A DNA stretch of 64,000 bases from Vibrio tapetis subsp. tapetis. Its GTDB lineage: Bacteria > Pseudomonadota > Gammaproteobacteria > Enterobacterales > Vibrionaceae. Positions within the stretch are counted from its first letter, which is position 1. Each line of letters starts with the position of its first letter. Positions 38,551 to 48,041 of the stretch are shown here, piece by piece. The notes beneath the pieces are model-generated. The model ran no database searches and was not told the origin of the DNA. It saw only the letters and a list, made by a program, of their open reading frames with translations. The stretch lies in assembly GCF_900233005.1 (NCBI RefSeq), contig NZ_LT960611.1:1364001-1428000 (forward strand). Direction: 5' to 3'. Made by a program: the position numbers and the translations under genes.

Positions 38551-40773
38551 TTAGGCATAATATGCGTCATAGTGTGGCTTGTCGTTCGTTTCTATGGCGT
38601 TCGTAATGATCTCCCATGCGTTAGTTAACTGCGGCTGCACAGCTTCGGGGAACTGAACGCCTAGTTCCATTGACCTAGCGTGGCATTTTTCATTCATGTA
38701 CTCATACAATGTATTTGCTTTAACTTCCGCATCTTCAATGTTTTTCAATAGATTAGGTGCTATCTGGTCTTTGCCGTTACCCCTGAACTCAGTCAGATTG
38801 AAACGGAATGAAAAATACACTTCCAGTATCTTCCTCACGTACGATTGCACTGCAACAGAATCACAATTTTCTGGTCGCTCTACAGCTTCTTTAACCTTGC
38901 TGATCAAGTAAGCATACTCGGATCTGTGATCTTTAAGTAGCTTAGGCAATGGGTCAATCTTAGATTGATCGCCTGTACGATTAACTAAGAAGAACTGTGC
39001 TCGCTTTGCTGTGCCCGTCTTAGTCCTACTGAAATAGGACAACCACGTTTTTACTAAGTTAAAGAACTCAAAGTTATGCGTAGAAATGAAAAGCTGTTCA
39101 ACCTGCTCATGACCTAGCTTACTTTTGATAATGCCTAGAACGTTATAAATGTGGTTTGAATCAAGGCTACAGATCGGGTCATCCAAATACACGATAGGTT
39201 TGATGCCATTTAAGGATTCATCTTTTAATTGTGTAATGAAGTACGCAAATGCTATTGCAGTGCGTTCACCATCAGATAAGTGCTTTGCCTCTCGATCTTC
39301 ACGCATGAACTTATACGTGCCATCTACAGGCTTAATCTCTATATCAGTCTTACCGAAGTACTGTCGCAAGTTGTCTTTTAGACTATGCGCTCCCTGTTTA
39401 GTGTTATTAAGTTCAGCCTTTATCGCATCAATACGTGCCTGATTAGCGTTGATCTCGTTTTGTGCGGTGACAGCAGCATCTTTAAACGCTTGTATATCAA
39501 GCTGTGTTTGCGGGTGGTCGTAGTTCTGTGTTTCTTGGTACACATAGTGACATTTGATTGCTTCAATAGCCTGACGCTGCTCTGTGGAATGGTTAGCAGC
39601 CCGCTCATTGTGCGCTTTTATCGATGCGTTGAACTGCTCCATCAAGTCTGTAACTAGCGGTAAAGGGTAGTCTGATGCATTAAATGGAAGTACCTCAGCC
39701 ATGTGCTCTTTCTTGTCAGTAAGTAACTTAACCAGTGACGCTTTTAGTTCTTCGACAGAATCATCGATTGGCTGGATTTGGCTTCTTAATTCGTCAAAAC
39801 CTTTCTGTAGATCTGGGTAAAGTTGACTGGTATCTGGAATACTTGATGTGAATGCTTGTGATTGAACCGAAGTGATAGCAACATCAATCCTTTGGCTAAG
39901 GTCTTTGTACGCTTTCGAAAAATAAGCATTTAACTCATCAATTCTTGCCTGACTAATCGTGTTGTGACAGAACTGGCAGGTGGTATGTCCAGCGTTACGC
40001 TCTATCCCTTCTTCTACCCAACTTCTAAGGCTTTTATCTGCATCCAACTCAGCAATAGTTATCTGTGTTACTGAAGTCGCCATGATTGATTCAATGTCAC
40101 CCAAAATACCTTTCATTTCTGGGGTGCTAAGTTTAACTTTAGGCACGCTTGAAACAGCACTGGCTCTCGCTGTATCAATGTAAGCACTCATTTGTTCTGG
40201 TGTTAGATCATGACTAGCTTCAGCAGATGCAAGCATGGATCTTACGCTTGAAGCGTTGAATGTAGACCTACCTAGAATACTCAATACCGCAACGTTTCGA
40301 CCTACTTCAGTTAAACGATTATTTTTCTCTTTTTCTTTGCTTGCTGCGAATCCTGTGTTTTGATCTCGCTTAACTTCCTTTACAGGAATAGCCTCTTCCA
40401 ATCGTTGAAGCTCTGTCTCTAGTTCGATGTTACGTTCACCTACGATCAAAACAGGGCTTACGCTTGATTCATCAAAATTAACGTTTTTAGCGATGTAATC
40501 TGAATTGAAAACACGTAGGTTTTCTATTTTTTGTAAGTTGTTACTTTTGATAGAGCTAGCTTCATGACAATCGACTTCAAAAGATGCCCCAGTGAAGCCT
40601 TCTGGTATTTCACCAAGCTGCATTGCTTGGAAAACACGTGAAAGCGTGGTCTTTCCAGAATAATTAAAGCCATAGAATAAGTTAAATTGATAGAAAGGTT
40701 GACCAGCGTTAGTGTTGGTATCCTTGAAGATACCGAAGTTTTTTATAGACTTTACGTTCTTAAACATGCACAT
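38551..40773 (-). CDS. AAA_13-type ABC/SMC-like ATPase (RloC/PrrC-like), 740 aa
   Basis: An ABC-type ATPase with an interrupted head: Walker A GFNYSGKTTLSR near residue 35, signature LSDGERTAIAFAYF near 500 and Walker B IVYLDDPICSLDSNH near 535, with a following ISTHN switch histidine. The middle is coiled coil with a CQFCH pair near residue 268 that could be a zinc-hook, as in RloC. The C-terminal SEYAYLI ... YVRKILEVYF ... LYEYMNEKCHARS region is typical of AAA_13 proteins. I do not see a clear PrrC anticodon-nuclease triad. With the ART-like gene it forms a candidate defence operon. Confidence 0.82.
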   Translation of the reverse strand: MCMFKNVKSIKNFGIFKDTNTNAGQPFYQFNLFYGFNYSGKTTLSRVFQAMQLGEIPEGFTGASFEVDCHEASSIKSNNLQKIENLRVFNSDYIAKNVNFDESSVSPVLIVGERNIELETELQRLEEAIPVKEVKRDQNTGFAASKEKEKNNRLTEVGRNVAVLSILGRSTFNASSVRSMLASAEASHDLTPEQMSAYIDTARASAVSSVPKVKLSTPEMKGILGDIESIMATSVTQITIAELDADKSLRSWVEEGIERNAGHTTCQFCHNTISQARIDELNAYFSKAYKDLSQRIDVAITSVQSQAFTSSIPDTSQLYPDLQKGFDELRSQIQPIDDSVEELKASLVKLLTDKKEHMAEVLPFNASDYPLPLVTDLMEQFNASIKAHNERAANHSTEQRQAIEAIKCHYVYQETQNYDHPQTQLDIQAFKDAAVTAQNEINANQARIDAIKAELNNTKQGAHSLKDNLRQYFGKTDIEIKPVDGTYKFMREDREAKHLSDGERTAIAFAYFITQLKDESLNGIKPIVYLDDPICSLDSNHIYNVLGIIKSKLGHEQVEQLFISTHNFEFFNLVKTWLSYFSRTKTGTAKRAQFFLVNRTGDQSKIDPLPKLLKDHRSEYAYLISKVKEAVERPENCDSVAVQSYVRKILEVYFSFRFNLTEFRGNGKDQIAPNLLKNIEDAEVKANTLYEYMNEKCHARSMELGVQFPEAVQPQLTNAWEIITNAIETNDKPHYDAYYA

Positions 40774-40922
40774 ACCCCAACTAGGTGACTCTTCATTCTA
40801 CTATGCATCATCTAAGATTGGATGTGACTGCTATCAACTTAGTTGCTTAATTTAATTAGGCGTTTGAATTACCATCCCTGAAGGAATTCTTCATGGTCGC
40901 CAGTACGGAATGGGGCACTTTC

Positions 40923-40955
40923 GAGTTAGAAAGTGCCACAGGTAAGAATTCAGTC
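40923..40955. repeat. 33-bp repeated segment (second copy)
   Basis: GAGTTAGAAAGTGCCACA and following bases match 37521-37553 at 27 of 33 positions. The two copies bracket the ATPase/ART-like gene pair. Confidence 0.7.
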
Positions 40956-41064
40956 TGTGAAGCACTGATATTTCAGATAACTTTTAATATGCCAAAACAT
41001 GGTAATTAACTGTAAATATACGGTCAGATATGTAATCCAGCTATAGGTAGCCCTAAGTAATCTA

Positions 41065-42755
41065 TTAAACGTCTAGAGCAGTGCTGAGTTCTACGAGATC
41101 TTTATATCGATCGTAGAACGATAGTTGCTCTACTGGGGACCTTCTATCATTTCCTTCACCTTTTGCTACACACTCTTCCTCAACCCAATGGCATCCGTAC
41201 TGAAGCCAATTGCTGATATTGCTTATCGTCAAAGTTTCGCCACTGTCATTTGTGTTTCTGTTTGAAAGTTTCAGTGCGGAATAAGTACTCTCTCGAATGA
41301 ACCCCATGAGCATCGAGCTGTGTGTGGAAGAGAAATAGTTGTTTAATGTGACTGTTGCGTCTGTAGATCGATATAGGCTCTGTATCTGGAGTGTCGTACC
41401 ATGGTTTTTTTCTACAAAATTAGTAAAAAATGAGTTGGTATCAATGTGAATGTCTAAGACTCTCTCTCCGAGAAAAAGATTGTGAGCAAATATGTTCCAT
41501 TCACTTTTTGCAGTGCCTGAAAAGATTGTTTTTTTATGTAGCTTAGTGAAGAACTCTGGGTATTTTTCCTTTATACACATTAAGATTACCAAGTAGTACA
41601 GATTAATAGCACTTCCTCGGCGCATATTGGTGATGGTCGAAGCCAACCTTTCCATAACTTGGATAGCCTCTCTTGCAGACAACCCAAATGCCTGCAATAT
41701 CGTTGATAGGTTACGTTTTCCTGTGTCGCTCTTCGTAGCAGTCTTCTCGTTCACTGCACATTTCGGCCATACTTTCAGTCCGCTATCACTCAAACCTGAC
41801 ATTGAAATTTTGTTAAGATCGCAATGCACTTCCAAAAGCTGCTCATAGTTAGTCTCAGCGTGTACCTTGCATCAAAGAAGCGCCCAAGGTAAGTACCAGC
41901 ATCAAAACGCTGGCCATAAACAGCTTTAACCGCATGCTGTAACTGTTCCGTGTCCGTCGCCACAACAAAGACTACACCTTTAATGTTGAAAATATGTTTT
42001 ATTGTCTCCAGCATTTCTACTGCATAGCTTGGACGGCAGCGGTCTAATTCATCAATGAGGACGAAGGCTGGATAACTTTTATCCGTAAGACTTATTACTG
42101 CCTCTAGCCACTGACTAACACTATCCTTTAAGGCTGAAATCGCTTTCGCTTTTCCATCATGTTCGTCCAGCATGTACTGTACCGCTTTGGACGCAGCAGC
42201 ACTCATATCTAAAGGTTTATCGTCCTCTCCCTTTAACTCAGATTCAGCGTTCGCTTCCTCGGCATCATTCATAACAGCAGCAAAATCAATGCCAGTAAAT
42301 TTTTTAGCTACCCCACCTGCGATTGCGGGAGCTAGAGCTTTAAACAGACCTCCAGCCTTACCAACTACGCTAAACATTGTCTTGTCTTCTGTCCTGCCTG
42401 CTTGAGCTCGAAATTGCTTAGTCATAGAAGAAATTACCGTCATCAACGGGTCATCTGAATAGTCCTGCTGCCAAGCATCAACATAGACAACGGGATGATG
42501 AGCTTTTAAGTCTTCAGCCCAACGACGAAGGAAATACGTCTTACCACTGCCCCATTCGGAATTCAGGTTTAGCACGTAACTTCTCTTCTTGTTACCATTT
42601 TCAGAACTATCATCATACCCCTTAGATGAAAGGAAACTTGCTAGATACTGGGCGTATTTAGCTCGGTCTAGTGTGTCTTTGGGGTAATGAGCATTTTCAA
42701 TCGTAATTGAACTATTCCAGTTAATTTCTACATTCTGAGACATGTGAACTCCCAT
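41065..42755 (-). pseudogene. KAP-family P-loop NTPase, frameshifted
   Basis: The 5' part (42755 to ~41861) has Walker A LNSEWGSGKTYFLRRW, a VVYVDAWQQDY strand and Walker B AFVLIDELDRCRPSYAVEMLETIKHIF, with VVATDTEQLQHAVKAVYG, all diagnostic of KAP NTPases. A hydrophobic insert (KALAPAIAGGVAKKF) could touch the membrane. The frame ends early, but ETNYEQLLEVHCDLNKISMSGLS continues in the next frame. One missing base near 41860 explains it. The rejoined protein would be ~560 aa. KAP proteins are common in phage-defence loci. Either the gene is dead or the base is a sequencing error. Confidence 0.85.
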
Positions 42756-43037
42756 GCATTTAAATACAAGGTATCCTCTACTTTTTCATTCGAAGAAGCA
42801 AAGAATTACGGGGGGAGAGAACTAGATTCCTTGAGGTATGTCGATTAGGCATTAAGAAATGATAATTTCTGCCCCTAGAACAAGTTTTACCATGATAGGC
42901 AATGACATGGTGTTAGGAAAAATAATGCTCGATGATGTAAAGACAAGTATGGGTTGAGCAACCACTAAATTGTTTTGGGGCAAAGACGTTCTAACAGTAC
43001 ACGAAGCACATCCTTGGACAAGTACGGGTAACACACA

Positions 43038-43790
43038 TCATAAGGAAATTAAAATTTTGTGTGATGGATCGAAGTTCGAAACTTCTTCATAGCCAACGTA
43101 TCCACGCTGGTTTGTATGGAATTTAATATTGAAATCAGAAAATTCCATACAATCATGGTTGTGTCCGTAAAACCAGACTGCAATTTTATCAGCAAGAACT
43201 GAAAATTCATCGCATTGGGAGGCAAATGCAGGACTAAGTGGGCTGCCCAAGTATTCAAGTTGTATTCCTTCTCTAGATGGAAGGTGGTGGGTAACGACAA
43301 CATTGACATCTTCTTTGGCTTGACTTATTGATTCGTAAAGGAAATGCCTAGATTTTTGGTGAAGTTCTCTCGCATCCAATGGTGAAAATAGCTTTCCATG
43401 ATATTGAATTTTTCGATAGTCATTCAAGCCTGAACGAGCTAATTTCATAGAATCTTTAGGGGTCTCATAAAGTTCGAAATCAGTCCACAAAGTACACCCA
43501 TGAAATCTAACACCATTGATTACAACGCTATCATTTTCAAGAAAGTATACGTTGGAATAACGTTCAGCTCTGCTCCTACATTCTTCTATCAATAGCTCTA
43601 GCGATGAAGCACCATAGGCCTCATGATTACCTAGGACATACACAACAGGCACATCAAATTGTGCCGCCCAATCAATTCCTTTAGTGCCGAGGTGAATGTC
43701 TCCACTAAGTACGACGACATCTGCGTCAGTTTGCGGGAACTCCATTGGACCAAATTCCAAATGAAGATCAGAGAGATGGCAGATTTCCAT
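43038..43790 (-). CDS. calcineurin-like metallophosphoesterase, 250 aa
   Basis: Metal-binding motifs in order: ICHLSDLHLEFGP (D-x-H) near residue 6, VLSGDIHLG near 29, VLGNHEAYG near 54, VVVTHHLPSREG near 165, and WFYGHNHDCMEF near 206. Cytoplasmic, no signal peptide. It belongs to a broad family of phosphodiesterases and nucleases often annotated only as metallophosphoesterase. It is isolated from its neighbours by ~280 and ~700 bp, so it seems to be transcribed alone. Confidence 0.85.
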   Translation of the reverse strand: MEICHLSDLHLEFGPMEFPQTDADVVVLSGDIHLGTKGIDWAAQFDVPVVYVLGNHEAYGASSLELLIEECRSRAERYSNVYFLENDSVVINGVRFHGCTLWTDFELYETPKDSMKLARSGLNDYRKIQYHGKLFSPLDARELHQKSRHFLYESISQAKEDVNVVVTHHLPSREGIQLEYLGSPLSPAFASQCDEFSVLADKIAVWFYGHNHDCMEFSDFNIKFHTNQRGYVGYEEVSNFDPSHKILISL

Positions 43791-44485
43791 AAATTTCTAC
43801 TTTGATAAAAATTGATGACCCGAATGTAGTTCAGTGTTACAAATTCCTACAACCCGTAAATTGATACTTTCAGGCGATACCATAACCTGAGGCTATACAG
43901 CTACAGAGCGTGCTGTAGTTATGTAACGTTAGTATGCTTTTATGGACAGTTAAATACTGAATGCTAGTGGTATTATTTATTTTTGAAGCAATCTGACAGA
44001 CTTTTCTGACTGAAGAGATCAATTTCCGCTACTAAATCAATAACCTTGCTAAGCTGAATTCTGTCTAGTTTGTATCCCAATGAGTGCTAGCACAGGAGAG
44101 GCGTACTACTACAGGTTTAGATAAAGTCGTCGATATCACCAAGCGTTTTAGTTCAAAAGAAAGATTACTTAGATTGAAGTCCCCCACTCAGGTGCTGTAT
44201 TCATCGATACTAGAACTAAACTATGCAGGCGTAACCCAGATGTTGTGACAGAGTGTTTATATATCGTGGATGAAAGATGAACATCCATTGTTTAATGGGT
44301 GTATCACACAAATTAGTGTCAGATGATCAACCAAATAGTTAGACAACACAGACGCACTTTGTCTGAACTGTCATAGAGAACGACATTTCCGGCTTACTTC
44401 ACCAAATAGCTAATAACAATATATTTTTCTTGCTGATGTTACAATTCAATAGGACAATAGACTCATATCAATATGAGCTATAACA
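43791..44485. other. 695-bp stretch without a gene
   Basis: AT-rich with stops in all frames. It should contain the divergent promoters of the metallophosphoesterase and the ABC-3C-like operon. No repeats or hairpins stand out. Confidence 0.6.
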
Positions 44486-45433
44486 ATGAATTATAATTAC
44501 GCAGACCTATCACCAACACAATTTGAACATCTCGTGATACTTCTATGTGGTGAACTATTTGGGATAGGCGCTGAAGTATTCTCAGATGGCCCCGATGGAG
44601 GCCGCGACTCTCGATTTGAAGGTATGGCTCAAATGTATCCTTCTATGGCTCGTCCATGGGATGGATTAACTGTCATTCAAGCTAAGCACACTATTAGCTA
44701 TAACAGCAAATTTAGTGACCCAGATTTCTTTTCTCCAGATTCGGAGAATGCGACCATTACCGCGGAAGTAAAGAAAATAAAGAAGCTGATAGATGAAGAT
44801 GGCCTCAATAACTACATCATATTCTCTAATCGAAAACTTCCAGCAAACATCAACGAAAAAATCAAAAAGTTCTTATCACAAGAAACTGGCTTACCTAAAG
44901 AAAACATTGGTCTCATAGGAACTGAAACTATGGGGTTACTATTTAAAAGATTCCCACACATTGCAAAAGCTGTCGACCTCAACCCTTACGATGTACCATT
45001 AACAATCCAACCAGATGACTTGGCTGACGTAATCGTATCAATTAAAGATGCTCTTCCTGCTATCAAGAAAAAAAACATTGAGCCGAATCTTAAGAGAACA
45101 GATTTCGGCAAGAAAAATGAAATCAATAGCCTCACAGACGGTTACGCAGGAGCAATACTAAAAAAGATGGGAGATTTCTATGCAATTGAAAACTTCCTTT
45201 CAATGCCTGACAACGAAGAGTACCAACAAAAGTACATCGAGACAGCAGATGAACTGCATGCAAAAATATGCATTTACAAAAAAGACCACCACTCTTTAGA
45301 CCAGGTGATAGAAAAGACTATCGAGCTAATCATAGATAGAGATAATGACTGTAGAAGAAATAAAGCCCTTACAAGGGCGATGGTTTACTACATGTACTAT
45401 AAATGCGATATAGGTGAAAACTATGTTGCTTAA
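44486..45433 (+). CDS. restriction-endonuclease-like effector of an ABC-3C-type system, 315 aa
   Basis: The N-terminal ~120 residues look like a PD-(D/E)XK nuclease of the Mrr type: LSPTQFEHLVILLCGELFG helix, then FSDGPDGGRDSRFEG (catalytic Asp) and LTVIQAKHT (Q-x-K). The rest is helical, ending with HHSLDQVIEKTIELIIDRDNDCRRNKALTRAMVYYMYYKCDIG, the kind of C-terminal tail that binds the other components in ABC three-component systems. It overlaps the next gene by 11 bp. It probably cleaves DNA when triggered; the system call rests on the three-gene layout. Confidence 0.78.
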   Translation: MNYNYADLSPTQFEHLVILLCGELFGIGAEVFSDGPDGGRDSRFEGMAQMYPSMARPWDGLTVIQAKHTISYNSKFSDPDFFSPDSENATITAEVKKIKKLIDEDGLNNYIIFSNRKLPANINEKIKKFLSQETGLPKENIGLIGTETMGLLFKRFPHIAKAVDLNPYDVPLTIQPDDLADVIVSIKDALPAIKKKNIEPNLKRTDFGKKNEINSLTDGYAGAILKKMGDFYAIENFLSMPDNEEYQQKYIETADELHAKICIYKKDHHSLDQVIEKTIELIIDRDNDCRRNKALTRAMVYYMYYKCDIGENYVA

Positions 45434-45662
45434 ACCAAACAAAAACGCACACCCAGACCTGACAATATTAGCAGCATCGTCTTTAATTCTAACCAGATTA
45501 AAGAAGAAACGATTCGATACTATCACGGTTCTAAAACAGGTACTTCACGATAACAACAAAGACTCTGTGACCCTACTAGAACCATCACTAGAGTTCCTTT
45601 TTCTATTAGGCTTGGTTGAATACCACCCCAAAAATGACTTAATCGAGTATGTAGGCTCATGA
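45423..45662 (+). CDS. small middle component of an ABC-3C-type system, 79 aa
   Basis: I start at ATG 45423, with AGGTG six bases upstream, giving MLLKPNKNAHPDLTILAASSLILTRLKKKR. A GTG at 45414 is possible. The protein is a compact winged-helix-like domain (DTITVLKQVLHDN and LLEPSLEFLFLLGLVEYHPKNDLIEY). Its stop overlaps the ATPase start as ATGA. Small proteins of this type are the middle component in three-component ABC systems. Confidence 0.8.
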   Translation: MLLKPNKNAHPDLTILAASSLILTRLKKKRFDTITVLKQVLHDNNKDSVTLLEPSLEFLFLLGLVEYHPKNDLIEYVGS

Positions 45663-47449
45663 AGATTTCGAAAATTTACTCCAACAGACCAAACATTTTT
45701 CAGCCTATAGAGTTCAATGAGGGGTTCAACGTTATTATCGGTCAAATTAGACTACATGATGACAAAAATAAAGATTCTCATAACCTTGGAAAAAGTAAAT
45801 TAGCCGAGCTAATCGATTTTGGCTTTCTAAAGCAAAGACATAAAGAGACGTTTCTCTTTAAGCATATGGATCGCTTTGATGATTTCATTTTCTTTTTTGA
45901 GATAAAGCTAAACGACGGCTCATACTTGACTATCCGTAGATCCGTAAATAAAAACACTCAACTCTTCTTTAAAAAACACTCCACGAAATATCAAGACTAT
46001 AGATTCTTGGAAGACTCAGACTGGGACTACCAAAAGCTCACATTTGATAATGCCAAACTTCTGCTGGATAGCTTTCTCAATCTCACATCGATATCCCCTT
46101 GGGACTATCGCATGGCGGTTAGCTACGCACTGAGAAAGCAGGATGATTTTAATGACATATTCCAACTAAAAAAGTTTAGTCGTGGAAAAGACCTAAGCTG
46201 GAAACCCTATATCGGTCATATACTTGGTTTCAATGCCGATAATTTAAAAAGCAATTATGAGCTTAAGATTGATATTGAAAAAGTAACTGCACAACTTGCT
46301 GATCTTCAAAAAGAAATTGGTCTTTATCAAGGTGATGAAGAAGAGATGCTTCAAGATGCACTTTCTCTAAAACATCAAGATGCTTACGCCCTACAGGAAC
46401 AATTAGATGCGTTAAATTTTGATGACTCTGACACCGAAACTGTCGAAGAACTATCCGAGAATACCGACGAAGAAATCGAAGAGCTTAACCGTGTACGCTA
46501 TTACTTGAAATCCGATTTGAAAAAACTACGAAAAGTAGAGTCCAAGCGATCGGTATCATTTAACACTGATAAAACGAAAAAGCTCTTTACAGAAGCAGGG
46601 ATTCTCTTTGGTGACCAAATCAAAAAGTCTTATGATGAATTAATCGAGTTCAACAAAAAAATAACAGTGGAACGCTCAAGATTTGTAAAGCAACAGACTA
46701 AAGAACTGGAACAACAAATTATTGATATTTCATCGCGACTAACGGAGCTCAACACTCTAAAATCTAAGCAAGTTTATTTCTTAACAAGCACAAACGCGCT
46801 GGAAAAATACAAAGAAGTATCCAACCGGTTGCTACTAGTGAGTACAGAAATCAACTTGATAAAAAGAAAACTAGAGATTAGTGAACAAATAAAGAGCAAA
46901 AAGAGTGAATCTAGAACCCTGAGCAATAGCAAGAATGATGTTATTGAAAAAATTAGGCTAGACAGAGATTTTGTAATGCAATCCGACACGTCTATCTATA
47001 AGTCTATAAAAGAAAACTTCACAACATTTGTTAAGCTAGTACTTGATAAAGACGGTCGAATTTCTACGGAACAAAATGGTGAGGGAAACTTAGTTTATCA
47101 TGCTGGTTTTGTAGATGGCGATTTTAATTACACTAGTGAATCAGATGGGTGTAGTTATAAGAAAATTCTTTGTATTGGGTATGACTTAGCAGTGAACCTC
47201 GCTTTTGCAGACAAAGATTTCGTCCGCTTTGTCTATCATGATGGTGGATTGGAAACTCTCGATACCCGTAAAAAACTAGAGTTTTTGAATTATGCTCGTA
47301 CAATTCCAGAGCTATTTGGAACTCAGTACATTTTAACTTTGATAGATTCTGACTTGCCAGAAGGCGTTGAATTCACAGACGAAGAGATAGCTCTCACTCT
47401 CCATGACAATGGGGATGATGGCCTGCTATTTAAGATGCCTTCATGGTAA
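45659..47449 (+). CDS. DUF2326-type SMC-like ATPase of an ABC-3C-type system, 596 aa
   Basis: The N-terminal ATPase half has FNEGFNVIIGQIRLHDDKNKDSHNLGKSKLAELIDF: the P-loop region is long and ends NLGKSKLAE, as in DUF2326 proteins. The centre (~210-440) is coiled coil with acidic segments. The C-terminal half has ILCIGYDLAVNL and FVRFVYHDGGLETLDTRKK, the family's Walker B-equivalent, ending in FKMPSW. It is the third gene of a tightly overlapping trio (nuclease, small protein, ATPase). It should act as sensor or motor that controls the nuclease. Confidence 0.85.
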   Translation: MKISKIYSNRPNIFQPIEFNEGFNVIIGQIRLHDDKNKDSHNLGKSKLAELIDFGFLKQRHKETFLFKHMDRFDDFIFFFEIKLNDGSYLTIRRSVNKNTQLFFKKHSTKYQDYRFLEDSDWDYQKLTFDNAKLLLDSFLNLTSISPWDYRMAVSYALRKQDDFNDIFQLKKFSRGKDLSWKPYIGHILGFNADNLKSNYELKIDIEKVTAQLADLQKEIGLYQGDEEEMLQDALSLKHQDAYALQEQLDALNFDDSDTETVEELSENTDEEIEELNRVRYYLKSDLKKLRKVESKRSVSFNTDKTKKLFTEAGILFGDQIKKSYDELIEFNKKITVERSRFVKQQTKELEQQIIDISSRLTELNTLKSKQVYFLTSTNALEKYKEVSNRLLLVSTEINLIKRKLEISEQIKSKKSESRTLSNSKNDVIEKIRLDRDFVMQSDTSIYKSIKENFTTFVKLVLDKDGRISTEQNGEGNLVYHAGFVDGDFNYTSESDGCSYKKILCIGYDLAVNLAFADKDFVRFVYHDGGLETLDTRKKLEFLNYARTIPELFGTQYILTLIDSDLPEGVEFTDEEIALTLHDNGDDGLLFKMPSW

Positions 47450-47497
47450 AATTTAGCCAATAGAGGTTCTAGACAGAAGATAAGTTTAGGGTCATGT

Positions 47498-47950
47498 TCA
47501 CAAACGCCTACTTCGAATTCGTTCGTTAACTTTATGTAAAACGCCAGCTATTGGTGTTTTACATAAACTATCATAATTTATTTCGTGTCTATCAATTCTA
47601 GAAAAACTTTCGTGGAAATCGCTACTTTTGGAGACAATCACCTTGTCTAGATTGTAACCAATGGAGTTAAATTGGTCTGCTGTTATATCAATAATATAGT
47701 CATCGTAGAGCAACCAAGCATGAGATTTTTCTCGATTATTACCTAGGCCCTTACCTGAAACATACAGACTGTCTTTTCCATAAGCAGTTTTTAGAAATAG
47801 ACCTAAAAGGTTCGATGTATCACCGCAACATCCAGAGGGAAAACCATCTAAGCACTTGTAAAAGCAAGTTTTATAATGAAAATCTGACTTATCAAACGAT
47901 TCTAGGGCAGTCCTGACTTTTCTAATGTCCACAATAATTGAATCTTTCAA
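47498..47950 (-). CDS. transglutaminase-like Cys/His/Asp protein A, 150 aa
   Basis: Function not established. The residues fit a transglutaminase/papain-like triad: Cys in PSGCCGDTSNLLGLFL (41/42), His77 in KSHAWLLYDD and Asp88 in IIDITADQFN. A close paralogue lies at 48774-49238, with an ART-like gene between them on the same strand. It is the last gene of this three-gene group, 91 bp from the ART-like gene. It could be a protease, an amidase or a protein-modifying enzyme. Confidence 0.65.
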   Translation of the reverse strand: MKDSIIVDIRKVRTALESFDKSDFHYKTCFYKCLDGFPSGCCGDTSNLLGLFLKTAYGKDSLYVSGKGLGNNREKSHAWLLYDDYIIDITADQFNSIGYNLDKVIVSKSSDFHESFSRIDRHEINYDSLCKTPIAGVLHKVNERIRSRRL

Positions 47951-48041
47951 ATTACCTCCATACTAGTATTACTCCAAAACTCAGTACCCAAAACAAATCT
48001 CAAAACAGATATTGTATCTTGCTGATTTTTGCTCAGCATCC

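Noticed and set aside
37842..40773. PARIS-type system (AriA/AriB)
   Set aside because: The ATPase is of AAA_13 type with a long coiled coil, and the partner shows an R-S-E pattern rather than TOPRIM motifs.
42852..43034. 60-codon minus-strand frame resembling a hexapeptide-repeat acyltransferase end
   Set aside because: Only a vague pattern (PNTMSLPIMVKLVLGAEII), no start region or upstream domain; too weak to call even as a relic.
44120..44260. Possible end of an IS3-type transposase
   Set aside because: A short translated stretch (ITKRFSSKERLLRLKSPTQVLYS) looks similar to transposase tails, but no catalytic segment or inverted repeat accompanies it.
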